Below, piece by piece: positions 7,858-17,734 of a stretch of 64,000 bases of DNA. The first letter of the stretch is position 1, and every line of letters starts with the position of its first letter. The translations under genes and the position numbers were made by a program. Below the pieces are notes generated by a model, which saw only the letters and a list, made by a program, of their open reading frames with translations, was not told where the DNA came from and did no database searches. Origin of the DNA: Sphingomonadales bacterium (GTDB lineage: Bacteria > Pseudomonadota > Alphaproteobacteria > SMXS01); the NCBI GenBank assembly GCA_022844405.1, contig JALHLV010000021.1, positions 1 through 64,000 of the forward strand, written 5' to 3'.

Positions 7858-9590
7858 GCTGGCCGCGAGTCCTTCGGCCTGATCCCCTCATAGACCTGGC
7901 CGCGGACGCGGTCGACCACCGGCGTGACCGCGTCGGCCGGGATGCCGCGGTCCATCAGCACCTCGGCGGCGAGCTGGAGGCTCGATTCGACCATCTCGGG
8001 CACCGCCTGGCAGGCGCCGCCCTCCATCAGGTCGCGGGCATCGTCCATGTCGCGGGCGCGGACGAAGATGCGCAGCTGCGGCCATCGGTGATGGGCGGCC
8101 TCGAGCGCAGCCCGGGCGCTTTCGGCGTCGTCGAGGGTGACGACCAGCGACGACGCCCTGCCGGCGCGCACCGCCTCGAGCACTTCCGGCCGGCGCGAGT
8201 CGCCGAAATAGACCGGCAGGCCGGTGCGGTGCAGCCGCGACACCAGTTCGGCGTTCATGTCGAGCGCCACATACGGCACCCGGTGTTCGGCGAGCAGCCG
8301 CGCTACCGTGCGCCCGACCCGGCCGAACCCGGCGATCACCACATGGTCGTCCAGGTCGTCGAAATCGCCGGGCGCGCCGCCGGTCTGTTCCGGCGGCATG
8401 CGGTCGGCGGCCTTGCGCGAGATCCACTCGCCGAACAGGCCGGCGAACGGCGTGACGGCGATGCTGAGCCCGGTGACGACCAGCATGAACTGGGCGGTGT
8501 CCGGCGCGATCACCGCCCCGGCCAGCGCCGCGGTGATGACGACGAAGGCGAACTCGCCGCCCTGCCCCAGATTGAAGCCGACCTGCAGCGCCTGCGGCAG
8601 GGTGTGGCGCCACGCCAGCGCAAGCAGGGTGATCACCGCCGTCTTGATGGCGTAGAGCCCCACTACCGCCGCCGCCACCTTGCCCCAATCGTCCATGATC
8701 AGCGACAGGTCGATCCGCATGCCCACGGCGATGAAGAACAGGCCCAGCAGCAGGCCCTTGAACGGCTGGATGTTGGCGTCGATCTGGTGGCGGAATTCGC
8801 TCTCGCCCAGCAGCATGCCGGCGAGGAAGGCGCCCAGCGCCATGGACAGCCCGGCATGGAACGTCGCCACCGCCGTGCCCAGGATGGCGAGCAGGGTCAT
8901 GGCCATGAACAGCTCCGGGCTGTGCAACGCCGCGGCGCGCCGGAACAGCGGGCGCAGCAGCAGGCGGCCCAGCACGAGGATGATGGTCACGGCCAGAACC
9001 GCCTTGCCCAGGCTGAGGGCGAGGCTGGTCAGGTCGGAGGCGCCGCCGCCGGCACTGAGCAGCGCGGTCAGGAACAGGATGGGCACCACGGCCAGGTCCT
9101 GGAACAACAGGATGGAGAAGCTGGTGCGGCCGGCACGCGAGGAGATCTGGTCCCGCTCCACCAGCAGCTGCATCACCACGGCCGTCGACGACAGCGCCAT
9201 GCCGAGGCCGAGCAGCAGGCTGGCGCCCCAGCTATTGCCCCACAGATAGGCCAGCCCGCCGATCGCCGCGCCGCAGCCCAGCAATTGCAGCGAGCCCATG
9301 CCGAAGACGTAGCGCCTGGCCTTCCACAACCGGTCGAGCGACAGGTCGAGGCCGATGGTGAACATCAGGAACACGACGCCCAGCTCGGCCAGCGCCTCGA
9401 TCCGTTCGGGGTCGCGGGCGATGGCCAGCGCCGACGGGCCGACCAGCACGCCGACGCCCAGGAAGCCGATGATCGGGCTGATTCGCAGGAACCGCGAGAC
9501 CGGCACCACCACGATGGCGGTCACAAGGAAGGTCAGCAGTTCCGTCAGGAACGGCAGGCCAGTGTCGTGGCTCACGGGCATGTCTGGCAT
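7854..9590 (-). CDS. Kef-type monovalent cation:proton antiporter (CPA2) with TrkA-N domain
   Basis: A 578-residue inner-membrane protein with about 12 hydrophobic segments in the Na/H-exchanger (CPA2) fold (residues about 15-395), including the characteristic SSTAVVMQLL and FQDLAVVPILFL motifs, followed by a TrkA-N Rossmann domain from about residue 408 (HVVIAGFGRVGRTVARLL). KefB/KefC-type proteins exchange potassium for protons under control of nucleotide or glutathione adducts. GGAAGGG precedes the ATG at 9590. No KefF/KefG ancillary gene is nearby. It diverges from the glutamate dehydrogenase gene. Confidence 0.92.
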   Translation of the reverse strand: MPDMPVSHDTGLPFLTELLTFLVTAIVVVPVSRFLRISPIIGFLGVGVLVGPSALAIARDPERIEALAELGVVFLMFTIGLDLSLDRLWKARRYVFGMGSLQLLGCGAAIGGLAYLWGNSWGASLLLGLGMALSSTAVVMQLLVERDQISSRAGRTSFSILLFQDLAVVPILFLTALLSAGGGASDLTSLALSLGKAVLAVTIILVLGRLLLRPLFRRAAALHSPELFMAMTLLAILGTAVATFHAGLSMALGAFLAGMLLGESEFRHQIDANIQPFKGLLLGLFFIAVGMRIDLSLIMDDWGKVAAAVVGLYAIKTAVITLLALAWRHTLPQALQVGFNLGQGGEFAFVVITAALAGAVIAPDTAQFMLVVTGLSIAVTPFAGLFGEWISRKAADRMPPEQTGGAPGDFDDLDDHVVIAGFGRVGRTVARLLAEHRVPYVALDMNAELVSRLHRTGLPVYFGDSRRPEVLEAVRAGRASSLVVTLDDAESARAALEAAHHRWPQLRIFVRARDMDDARDLMEGGACQAVPEMVESSLQLAAEVLMDRGIPADAVTPVVDRVRGQVYEGIRPKDSRPA

Positions 9591-9683
9591 CGATTTTCCC
9601 TTCCGGCAGGCGCCCTCCCGCGCGGCTTCGCCAAACCGCCACACAGTCCCTATATTGTAGCAGACCGAACGCCCGGAGGCCCG

Positions 9684-12600
9684 ATGGCCGCGAGTCCGGA
9701 CAAAGGGGGAAAGATGGACAACCGCTGGGACCGGAAGCAGCAGCATCTGGACCGCATCGGCGAACTGGCGCGGGATAGCCTGAACGCTGTCGAAGCCGGT
9801 CCGTTCCAGGAATTCATGACGCGGTTCTTCGCCGGCGTCACGCCCGAGGACCTGCTGGACCGCCGACCCGAGAGCCTGTTCGCCATGGCCCTGTCGCTGT
9901 GGCGGTTCGCCGCCACCCGAGCGCCGGGAACGGCCAAGGTGCAGGTGTTCAATCCGTCCATGGAGGAGACCGGCTGGCAGGACCGCCATACGGTGGTCGA
10001 GATCGTCAACGACGACATGCCGTTCCTGGTCGATTCCGTCACCGCCGAGCTGGCCCGCCAGGGCCGCGAGATCACCATGCTGGTGCATCCGGTGATGACG
10101 GTGGAGCGCGACGTCGCCGGCCTGCGCACGCCGCAGGGCCTGGGCTACGTCGAATCCTACATGTATCTGGAGATCGACCAGCAGACCTCGCCCGCGCTGC
10201 TGAAGCAGATCGAGTCGGGCGTCGCGGCGGTGCTGGCCGACGCGCGCACCACCTTCGAGGACTGGCAGCCCATGGTCGCCCGGCTCCGCGGCGCGGTCGA
10301 CTGGCTGCTGGCCCATCCCGGCCCGGCGCCGGTCGAGGACGTCCAGGAAGCGGTGGATTTCCTGAACTGGCTGGCCGACGACAATTTTACCTTCCTGGGC
10401 TTTCGCGAGTACGACTTCGTCGACCGGGACGGCGCGCTGCACGCGGTGACCGACCCCGGCGCCGGCCTCGGCCTGACGCGCGACCCGGCGTTCCCGGTGC
10501 TGCGCGAGCAGGGCACCGATGCGGTGCTGTCGCAGACCGCCCGCTCGTTCCTTGCCCATCCGACACCGCTGATCATCGGCAAGGCGCACCGGCGCTCGAC
10601 CGTTCACCGCCCCGTCCAACTCGACTATGTCGGGGTGAAGCGTTACGACGACGCGGGCAGGCTGATCGGCGAATGGCGATTCATCGGTATGTTCACGTCG
10701 CTCGCCTACAGTATGGCGCTCAAGTCGATCCCGCTGCTGCGGCGCAAAGCCGCCATCGTGACCCAGCGCGCGGGGTTCAACCGCTACAGCCACGACGGCA
10801 AGATTTTCGCCAACATCCTCCAGCTCTTCCCGCGCGACGACCTGTTCCAGATCGACCCTGACGAGCTGTTCGAGATCGCCATCGGCATCCTGCGCCTGCT
10901 GGAGCGGCCGCACGCCAAGTCCTTCATCCGGCTCGACCCCTATGGCGGCTTCGCGTCGGTCCAGGTCTATATCCCGAAGGAGGCGTTCACCCCCGATCGC
11001 CTGCAGCGCATCTCGGCACTGTTCGCCGGGGCGCTGGGCGGCGAGATCGTGGCGGACAGCACCCAGCTCGGCGATTGGCCGCTGGCGCGCCTGAGCCTGC
11101 TCGTCGATCTGCCGCCGGGACCGCTTCCCGAAATCGACGCCGACGAGATCGACGAACGGCTCGCCGAGATCATCCGCAGCTGGCGCGACCTGTTGAAGGA
11201 CAGCCTGCGCGAACACTTCGGCGACGAACGCGGCAACGCGCTGTGGACGCGCTATGCCGAGGGCGTGAGCCTCGCCTATTGCGCCGCCTACGAGCCCGAG
11301 TTCGCGGTCAACGACATCGAGAAGCTGGACCAGCTGACCGACCCGGAATCCCGCGGCTTCAACATCTACCGGCGGGTCGGCGACCAGCCCAACGTGCTGC
11401 GGGTGAAAATCTACCATGCCAGCCGGCTGGTGCCGCTGAGCGACGTGCTGCCCAAGCTGGAGAACCTGGGCCTTAAGGTGATGGAGGAGCAGGCCTATTC
11501 GGTCCGTCCGCGCGGCGAGGATCGCGAAGCCTGGATCCACGACATCCTGCTGCTCGACGGAACCGGCGCCGAGCACCGTCTGCGCGACGTCAAGGCGCCG
11601 CTCGAGGACGCGCTGGCCGAGATGTGGGACGGCTCGGCCGAGGACGACAGCCTCAACCAGCTGTTGCTGCACACCGCCATGGGCTGGCGCGAGATCGTCA
11701 TCCTGCGCGCCTACCTGAAATATCTGCGCCAGGCCGGCACCACCTTCTCGCAGACCTATATGCGCAAGTCGCTGACCAACAACCCGGAGATCGTCGGCAA
11801 CCTGGTGGCGCTGTTCGCCGCCCGCTTCGATCCCGCCGCCGACCGCGCCGCGGCCGACGAGATCGCCCGGCGCATCGAGACCCAGCTCGAGGCGGTCCAG
11901 AGCCTGGACGAGGACCGGATCATCCGCCGTTTCGTCAACCTCATCCAGTCGACGCTACGGACCAACTACTATCAGCCGGACGCCAGCGGCAAGCCCAAGC
12001 CCTACCTGTCGCTGAAGCTGGACAGCGCCCTGGTCGAGGGGCTGCCGAAGCCGCGGCCGGTGGTCGAGGTGTTCGTCTACGCGCCGTGGATGGAGGGCAT
12101 CCATCTGCGCGGCGGCAAGGTGGCGCGCGGCGGCATCCGCTGGTCGGATCGGCCGGAGGACTTCCGCACCGAGATCCTGGGCCTGATCAAGGCCCAGATG
12201 GTGAAGAATTCGGTGATCGTGCCGGACGGAGCCAAGGGCGGCTTCGTGCCCAGGCATCTGCCGGAAGGCGGCACCCGCGAGGAAATCCAGGCCGAGGGCA
12301 TCCGCTGCTACCGCACGCTGATGTCCGGCCTGCTCGACATCACCGACAACATCGCCGGCGGCATCGTGACGCCGCCCACCAACGTGGTCCGCTATGACGA
12401 GGACGACCCCTATCTGGTGGTCGCCGCCGACAAGGGCACGGCCAGCTTCTCGGACATCGCCAACGAGATTTCGCTGCAGTACGGGTTCTGGCTGGGCGAC
12501 GCCTTCGCCTCGGGCGGCAGCAATGGCTATGACCACAAGAAGATGGGCATCACCGCGCGCGGCGCCTGGATCAGCGTGCAGCGCCACTTCCGCGAGCTGG

Positions 12601-14498
12601 GCATCGACATCCAGACCGAGCCGGTCACCGTCGTCGGCATCGGCGACATGTCGGGTGACGTGTTCGGCAACGGCATGCTGCTGTCGCCTGCGGTGAAGCT
12701 GGTGGCGGCGTTCGACCACCGGCATGTGTTCATCGACCCGAAACCGGACCCGGCGGCGAGCCTGGCGGAGCGTCGCAGGCTGTTCGAGCTGCCGCGCTCG
12801 AGCTGGGCCGATTACAGCGCCGAGCTGATCTCGGAAGGCGGCGGCGTGTTCCCGCGCTCGGCAAAATCCATCGCGCTCACCCCGCGGATCAAGGCGCTGA
12901 CCGGCATCGAGGGCGACGCCACCACGCCCGCCGAACTGATCCATGCACTGCTGAGGACCGAGGCCGACCTGCTGTGGATCGGCGGCATCGGCACCTATGT
13001 GAAGGCCAGCGGCGAAACCCACGCCGAGGTCGGCGACCGCGCCAACGACGCGCTTCGCGTCGACGGCAGGGAGCTGCGCTTCAAGGTGGTGGGCGAAGGC
13101 GGCAATCTGGGCTTCACCCAGCGCGGCCGGATCGAATATGCGCAGGGGGGCGGCCGGCTGAATACCGACGCGGTGGACAACTCGGCCGGCGTGAACACGT
13201 CGGACTACGAGGTCAACATCAAGATCCTGCTGAACGCGGTGATCGCCGACGGCGACATGACCGGCAAGCAACGCAACGCCCTGCTGGTCGAGATGACCGA
13301 CGACATCGCCGCGCTGGTGCTGGCCAACAATTACCGGCAGACCGAGACCCTCTCCACCACCCTGGCGCGCGGCGCCGAGCAGCTTGACGCCCAGGCGCGT
13401 TTCATGCGCCGGCTGGAACATGAGGGCACGCTGGAGCGGCCCGTCGAATTCCTGCCCGACGACGAGGAGATCGCCCGGCGGCTGGCGGCCGGCGAAGGCC
13501 TGACCCGGCCCGAGCTGGCGGTGCTGCTCGCCTACGCCAAGAACTCGCTGAAGCGGCGCCTCGCGCGCAGCGACCTGCCCGACGATCCATGGATCTGCAA
13601 CGACCTGATCGCCTATTTCCCGCCGGCCATGCGGGCACCCTTCGCCGAGCGGATCAAGGCCCATCAATTGCGGCGCAACATCATCGCCATGGTGGTGGGC
13701 AACGAGATCGTCAACCGCGCCGGCATCACCTTCGTCACCCGTGTGGCCGAAGAGAGCGGCGCGCCCGTCGACCAGATCGCCACCGCCTATATCGTCGCCC
13801 GCGAGGTGATGGGCCTGCAGGCGCTGTGGGACGACATCGACCGGCTGGACAATGGCGTTTCCGCCCACGTGCAGAGCGGCATGATCCTCGAGGTCAAGGA
13901 ACTGCTGCACCGGATGTCCATCTGGTTCCTCACCCATCTGGGCCTGCCGCTGGACATCGGCACCGTGGTCGAGCGCTTCCGCCCCGGCGTGCAGGCGCTG
14001 TTCGCCTCGCCCGCGCTGATGGAGGTAAGCAGCGGCGATGCCGCCGCCGAGCAGATCAGCCTGCTGGTCGCCAAAGGCGTGCCGGCCGAGCTGGCGCACC
14101 GGATCGCCTGCCTGGAACCCATGCTGTCGGCGGCCGACATCGTGCTGCTGAAGGAGCGCGACGCCGGCACGCACGACGACATCGCCCGCGCCTATTTCGC
14201 CGTGGGCGAGCGCACCGGCCTGGACTGGCTGCGCGCCGCCACCGAGATGGTGACGGCGCCGGACCACTGGGACCGGCTGGCGCTGGGCAGCATCGTCGAC
14301 GACCTTTACGACCAGCAGCGCGAGCTGACCGGCATGGCGCTGGCCGAGGGCGGCCTCGACGGCTGGGCCGCCAACCACGCCAAGGCGCTGGACCGCGCCC
14401 GGGAGCTGATCGCCGAGCTGCAGTCGAGCGGCGCGGTGACCGTCGGCAAGCTGGGCTACGTGGCCCGGCAGATCAGGGGCGTGTTCGCGTCCATTTGA
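9684..14498 (+). CDS. NAD-specific glutamate dehydrogenase, large (about 180 kDa) type
   Basis: A 1,604-residue enzyme of the large NAD-GDH class, oxidatively deaminating glutamate to 2-oxoglutarate and ammonium, usually for glutamate or arginine catabolism. An ACT-like region (HTVVEIVNDDMPFLVDSV, about residues 95-130) lies in the long regulatory N terminus. The catalytic region (about 810-860) reads GGIRWSDRPEDFRTEILGL and KNSVIVPDGAKGGFV, and the NAD-binding part has GIGDMSGDVFGNG (about 985) and VGEGGNLGFTQRGRIEYA (about 1135). GGAGG precedes the ATG at 9684; another in-frame ATG at 9714 with its own purine-rich leader would shorten it by 10 residues. Confidence 0.96.
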   Translation: MAASPDKGGKMDNRWDRKQQHLDRIGELARDSLNAVEAGPFQEFMTRFFAGVTPEDLLDRRPESLFAMALSLWRFAATRAPGTAKVQVFNPSMEETGWQDRHTVVEIVNDDMPFLVDSVTAELARQGREITMLVHPVMTVERDVAGLRTPQGLGYVESYMYLEIDQQTSPALLKQIESGVAAVLADARTTFEDWQPMVARLRGAVDWLLAHPGPAPVEDVQEAVDFLNWLADDNFTFLGFREYDFVDRDGALHAVTDPGAGLGLTRDPAFPVLREQGTDAVLSQTARSFLAHPTPLIIGKAHRRSTVHRPVQLDYVGVKRYDDAGRLIGEWRFIGMFTSLAYSMALKSIPLLRRKAAIVTQRAGFNRYSHDGKIFANILQLFPRDDLFQIDPDELFEIAIGILRLLERPHAKSFIRLDPYGGFASVQVYIPKEAFTPDRLQRISALFAGALGGEIVADSTQLGDWPLARLSLLVDLPPGPLPEIDADEIDERLAEIIRSWRDLLKDSLREHFGDERGNALWTRYAEGVSLAYCAAYEPEFAVNDIEKLDQLTDPESRGFNIYRRVGDQPNVLRVKIYHASRLVPLSDVLPKLENLGLKVMEEQAYSVRPRGEDREAWIHDILLLDGTGAEHRLRDVKAPLEDALAEMWDGSAEDDSLNQLLLHTAMGWREIVILRAYLKYLRQAGTTFSQTYMRKSLTNNPEIVGNLVALFAARFDPAADRAAADEIARRIETQLEAVQSLDEDRIIRRFVNLIQSTLRTNYYQPDASGKPKPYLSLKLDSALVEGLPKPRPVVEVFVYAPWMEGIHLRGGKVARGGIRWSDRPEDFRTEILGLIKAQMVKNSVIVPDGAKGGFVPRHLPEGGTREEIQAEGIRCYRTLMSGLLDITDNIAGGIVTPPTNVVRYDEDDPYLVVAADKGTASFSDIANEISLQYGFWLGDAFASGGSNGYDHKKMGITARGAWISVQRHFRELGIDIQTEPVTVVGIGDMSGDVFGNGMLLSPAVKLVAAFDHRHVFIDPKPDPAASLAERRRLFELPRSSWADYSAELISEGGGVFPRSAKSIALTPRIKALTGIEGDATTPAELIHALLRTEADLLWIGGIGTYVKASGETHAEVGDRANDALRVDGRELRFKVVGEGGNLGFTQRGRIEYAQGGGRLNTDAVDNSAGVNTSDYEVNIKILLNAVIADGDMTGKQRNALLVEMTDDIAALVLANNYRQTETLSTTLARGAEQLDAQARFMRRLEHEGTLERPVEFLPDDEEIARRLAAGEGLTRPELAVLLAYAKNSLKRRLARSDLPDDPWICNDLIAYFPPAMRAPFAERIKAHQLRRNIIAMVVGNEIVNRAGITFVTRVAEESGAPVDQIATAYIVAREVMGLQALWDDIDRLDNGVSAHVQSGMILEVKELLHRMSIWFLTHLGLPLDIGTVVERFRPGVQALFASPALMEVSSGDAAAEQISLLVAKGVPAELAHRIACLEPMLSAADIVLLKERDAGTHDDIARAYFAVGERTGLDWLRAATEMVTAPDHWDRLALGSIVDDLYDQQRELTGMALAEGGLDGWAANHAKALDRARELIAELQSSGAVTVGKLGYVARQIRGVFASI

Positions 14499-14537
14499 GG
14501 CCCGTTTCCTTTTCCACGCTGGCACGCCGGACGTATT

Positions 14538-14569
14538 CCCGGAGACGTCGACTCACGGGATTCCCTTTT
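14538..14569 (+). terminator. Hairpin terminator candidate after the glutamate dehydrogenase gene
   Basis: CCCG-GAG (14538-14544) pairs with CTC-CGGG (14552-14559, one unpaired A) around a 7-base loop and is followed by ATTCCCTTTT. The T tract is short, so strength is uncertain. Confidence 0.35.
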
Positions 14570-14649
14570 GGCGCTGCAAACGAAACCGACAATCCGGCAA
14601 TTCCTCGAGTCGGCCCGTCTCGACCAATGGCACTCTGGGATGGGACCTT

Positions 14650-15963
14650 CTACTTCGCCGACGTCAGCTTCTCCAGCAGATCGGGCGCGTCGAAATACGC
14701 GCCGTTGGCCAGCTTGTGATGGCCCCACTGGCGCGGCGCGGTCGGCCCGGTGCCGCTGGTGCCGGTGGCGTCGAACAGGCTGCGTGTCTCGCCATCGCGG
14801 TAGTACAGCCTGCGCAGGCGGTCGTATTCCACCAGGAGATAGTTGTCGCGGGTCACGCCGTCCCACGCGCCCACATGCCTGATGTCGTGGGTCGCGCCAT
14901 CGATGCTCAGCACCAGCCGACTGCCATCGGGAATCTCCGGCAGCTTGGCCGCGCCCGGCGCGCGCAGGCTGCCATCCAGCAGCAGCAGATAGTTGCTGCC
15001 GTCGGTGTGGATCGTGTCGTAGGCCAGCGGGTTGCCGTCGGCGCCCAGCGTGACGCGCCAGATCAGGCCGTCGAGCGGCTGCGCCTTGAACCAGATGAAA
15101 TAGCTGATCTGCAGGACCGGCTCGCCCTTCCATTTCGCCTGCGAGAATCTGGCATAGGCCACGGCGGCGTTGTACTCGCTGGCGATCTTGCCGTCCTTCC
15201 ACACCGGGATGACCATGGATTCATCGGGCTCGCCGGTGACGCGGACCATGGGCGCGAAGCTGCCGATCAGGCGTTCGGCCGCTTCCTCCTTGGGCGCCGG
15301 GATCTTCAGCTCCTTGGAGCGCGACTGGTTGACCACGAGCTTCACGGTATAGGCCGACATGGGCTTGGTGCCCATCGGCTCGAACACGGTGGTGCCCGTG
15401 ACCGGCGGCGGCGTGGCGGCGGTCAACGCGGCGAGTTGCTCGGGTGTGCGGATGGCGGTCCTGGCCGGCGCGGCGTCCGAACCGCTCACCACCGCACGCG
15501 GCGGCAGCGCCTTGTGGGCGTCGGGCTTCTGGTGGTCGAAGGCGCGCAGCGAATCGGCGCAGGCCTTGGTGCTCGTCACGGGATCGCGTTCGAGCCTGCC
15601 GTAAAGCTCGCCGCGTTTCACGGCCGGCAGGTTGCCGATCTCGATGGCGCGCTCGTCCTTGTCGGCCTTCACCAGATGGTCGACCCACTCGGTGCGCTGG
15701 GCGGCGTTCAGCGCGGCGAAGTCGTAGCTCGCCAGAAACCGGTTCAGCCGGAAATAGGGGAAACCCTCGATGCGGGCATATTCCGCGTCGATGGTACCAG
15801 CCTGCTGCACGACCGCGTCGATGGCCGTGTACTCGGACATGCACTTCTCGACGGCGGGATCGCCCTTGCGCCACTCGCCGGTGGGAGACAGGGCCATCAG
15901 CCCGATGGCGGCGGCTACAACGAAAACGTACTTGAACAATCCCTGCTCCATCGGTGGGGGCAT
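14650..15963 (-). CDS. Unrecognised exported or membrane-anchored protein
   Basis: A 437-residue protein I do not recognise. An N-terminal hydrophobic segment (about residues 9-24, KYVFVVAAAIGLMAL) could be a signal peptide or anchor. The mature N-terminal part is charged and helical (about 30-150), with regularly placed aromatic and acidic residues. A Pro/Ala-rich linker follows (about 160-200), then a mixed beta-rich region to the end with many Asp/Gly turns (GADGNPLAYDT, YDRLRRLYYRDGETRSLFDATG). No catalytic motif is evident. It lies 35 bases downstream of lysK on the same strand. AAGG precedes the ATG at 15963; an alternative in-frame ATG is at 15951. Confidence 0.72.
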   Translation of the reverse strand: MPPPMEQGLFKYVFVVAAAIGLMALSPTGEWRKGDPAVEKCMSEYTAIDAVVQQAGTIDAEYARIEGFPYFRLNRFLASYDFAALNAAQRTEWVDHLVKADKDERAIEIGNLPAVKRGELYGRLERDPVTSTKACADSLRAFDHQKPDAHKALPPRAVVSGSDAAPARTAIRTPEQLAALTAATPPPVTGTTVFEPMGTKPMSAYTVKLVVNQSRSKELKIPAPKEEAAERLIGSFAPMVRVTGEPDESMVIPVWKDGKIASEYNAAVAYARFSQAKWKGEPVLQISYFIWFKAQPLDGLIWRVTLGADGNPLAYDTIHTDGSNYLLLLDGSLRAPGAAKLPEIPDGSRLVLSIDGATHDIRHVGAWDGVTRDNYLLVEYDRLRRLYYRDGETRSLFDATGTSGTGPTAPRQWGHHKLANGAYFDAPDLLEKLTSAK

Positions 15964-15998
15964 GTACCTTGTATACCGGATGACCTGATCTGGACCAT

Positions 15999-17579
15999 TC
16001 AGGCCGCGAGCTTGCCTGCCAGCGCGTCCGCCAGCAAGGCGCGGCTGTTGTCCCGACCGTACAGCGCGAAGAAAGATCCCATGCGCGGTCCCTGGCTCTG
16101 GCCCAGCAGCGTCTCGTAGAGCGCCCTGAACCAGTCGCGCAGCGGCTCGAACCCATGCGCCTTGCCGACGGCATAGACCTCGTTCTGGATGTCCTCGGCG
16201 GTGGCGCCGGCCGGGAGTCCGCCCAGCGCCGCCGCCATGTCGGCCAAGGCCGCGCGCTCGCGGTCGTCGGGCTGGCGGAACCGCTTGCTGGGCTTCACGA
16301 AGTCGTCGTAGTAGGCGACGGCGAAGCGCACCAGCCGGTCGAGCAAAGGATGGGTCGCCGGCGTCGCGCCCGGCGCATACTGGCCGATGAAGCCCCACAG
16401 GATCGCCGGATCCTCGGCATTGCTGGCGCTCACCAGGTTCAGCAGCAGGCCGAACGTCACCGGCACGTCTTCCCGCGGCGGGTTGCCGCCATGGATGTGC
16501 CAGACCGGGTTGGCGAGCTTCTCCTCCGGCGCCGACTGCCGGTGATAGGCGTCGAGGAAGGTGATGTACTCGTCGACCGCCTTGGGGATCACGTCGAAAT
16601 ACAGCCGCTTGGCTTTGCGCGGCGACTGGAACATGTAGAGCGACAGGCTCTCGGCCGGCGCATAGCGCAGCCATTCCTCGATGGTCAGGCCGTTGCCGCG
16701 CGACTTGGAGATCTTCTCGCCGTTCTGGTCGAGGAACAGTTCGTAGTTGAAGCCCTCGGGCGGCGTGCCGCCCAGCGCCTGGCAGATGCGGCTCGACAGC
16801 TTCACCGAATCGATCAGGTCCTTGCCGGCCATCTCGTAATGCACGCCCAGCGCCACCCAGCGCATGGCCCAGTCGGCCTTCCACTGCAGCTTGCAGTGGC
16901 CGCCGGTGACCGGGACGGTGACCCGCTCGCCATTGTCGTCGTAGGTGATGGTCCCCGCGGCCACGTCGCGGCCGGTGATCGATACCTGCAGCACCTGGCC
17001 GGTGCGCGGGCAGACCGGCAGGAACGGGCTGTAGGTGGCGCGGCGCTCGGGGCCCAGCGTCGGCAGGATCACGTTGATGACCGCGTCGTAGTGGCGCAGC
17101 ACACTGAGCAGGGTCTCGTCGAACCGGCCGGCCTTGTAGCAGTCGGTCGAGCTCATGAACTCGTACTCGAAGCCGAATTCGTCGAGGAACGCGCGCAGCC
17201 GGGCGTTGTTGTGGGCGCCGAAGCTGTCATGGGTGCCGAACGGGTCGGGCACCTGGCTCAGCGGCTTGCCCAGATGCGGCACCATCGCTTCCCTGTTGGG
17301 GATGTTGTCCGGCACCTTGCGCAGCCCGTCCATGTCGTCGGAGAACGCGATCAGCCGGGTCGGGATGCCCGACATGGTCTCGAACGCGCGGCGCACCATG
17401 GTGGTGCGCGCCACCTCGCCGAAAGTGCCGATATGCGGCAGGCCCGACGGGCCGTAGCCGGTCTCGAAGATCACCGCGTCGGGTGTCACGCCCGCCTTCG
17501 CGAACCGGTCGACCAGCTTGCGCGCTTCCTGGAAAGGCCAGGCGGTGCTGTTCAGGGCGGTTTCTCGAAGCTCGGACAT
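15999..17579 (-). CDS. lysK: Lysyl-tRNA synthetase, class I
   Basis: A 526-residue class I lysyl-tRNA synthetase, charging tRNA-Lys in the cytoplasm. The HIGH-type motif is [11 protein letters not shown] (His49-Gly51) and the KMSKS-type motif is KISKSRGNG (289-293). These mark the class I Rossmann enzyme used by many alphaproteobacteria and archaea in place of the common class II LysS. The ATG at 17579 (MSELRETA) gives the usual family length; upstream in-frame ATGs would add about 57 low-complexity residues. It diverges from the helicase gene. Confidence 0.96.
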   Translation of the reverse strand: MSELRETALNSTAWPFQEARKLVDRFAKAGVTPDAVIFETGYGPSGLPHIGTFGEVARTTMVRRAFETMSGIPTRLIAFSDDMDGLRKVPDNIPNREAMVPHLGKPLSQVPDPFGTHDSFGAHNNARLRAFLDEFGFEYEFMSSTDCYKAGRFDETLLSVLRHYDAVINVILPTLGPERRATYSPFLPVCPRTGQVLQVSITGRDVAAGTITYDDNGERVTVPVTGGHCKLQWKADWAMRWVALGVHYEMAGKDLIDSVKLSSRICQALGGTPPEGFNYELFLDQNGEKISKSRGNGLTIEEWLRYAPAESLSLYMFQSPRKAKRLYFDVIPKAVDEYITFLDAYHRQSAPEEKLANPVWHIHGGNPPREDVPVTFGLLLNLVSASNAEDPAILWGFIGQYAPGATPATHPLLDRLVRFAVAYYDDFVKPSKRFRQPDDRERAALADMAAALGGLPAGATAEDIQNEVYAVGKAHGFEPLRDWFRALYETLLGQSQGPRMGSFFALYGRDNSRALLADALAGKLAA

Positions 17580-17697
17580 GGTGTTCCCGGGATTGGAAGT
17601 GGGGCGGAAAGTAGGGCCAAGCCGGGGGAGCGTCAATGTTTCAGCGGTTTCCGGCACGCTCATGGCCGGCGCGCCGCGCGTTTTCGTCGGGCGGCGC

Positions 17698-17726
17698 ATG
17701 ACAGGGAGACGGGTCTCTCCTAATAT
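17698..17726 (+). promoter_or_regulatory. Sigma-70-type promoter before the DinG-like helicase gene
   Basis: ATGACA (17698-17703) and TAATAT (17721-17726) are separated by exactly 17 bases. The ATG at 17735 begins only 8 bases after the -10 box, so transcripts from here would be leaderless or nearly so, even though GGAG is present in the DNA. Confidence 0.5.
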
Positions 17727-17734
17727 CGGAGCCG

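Noticed and set aside
8088-9683. Long N-terminal extension of the glutamate dehydrogenase reading frame
   Set aside because: The open frame is the shadow of the Kef antiporter on the other strand. It has antisense-type composition, and the dehydrogenase has a good start and Shine-Dalgarno at 9684.
9591-11672. Extension of the Kef reading frame upstream to about 1,270 residues
   Set aside because: It runs antisense through the glutamate dehydrogenase gene and shows no membrane or domain sequence. The Kef start at 9590 is well supported.
11955-14525. An 856-codon open frame on the minus strand
   Set aside because: Antisense shadow of the glutamate dehydrogenase gene, rich in His/Gln/Gly/Ala as expected for reverse-strand frames in high-GC DNA.
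16155-17723. A 522-codon open frame over lysK
   Set aside because: Antisense to lysK with no domain sequence or ribosome-binding site.
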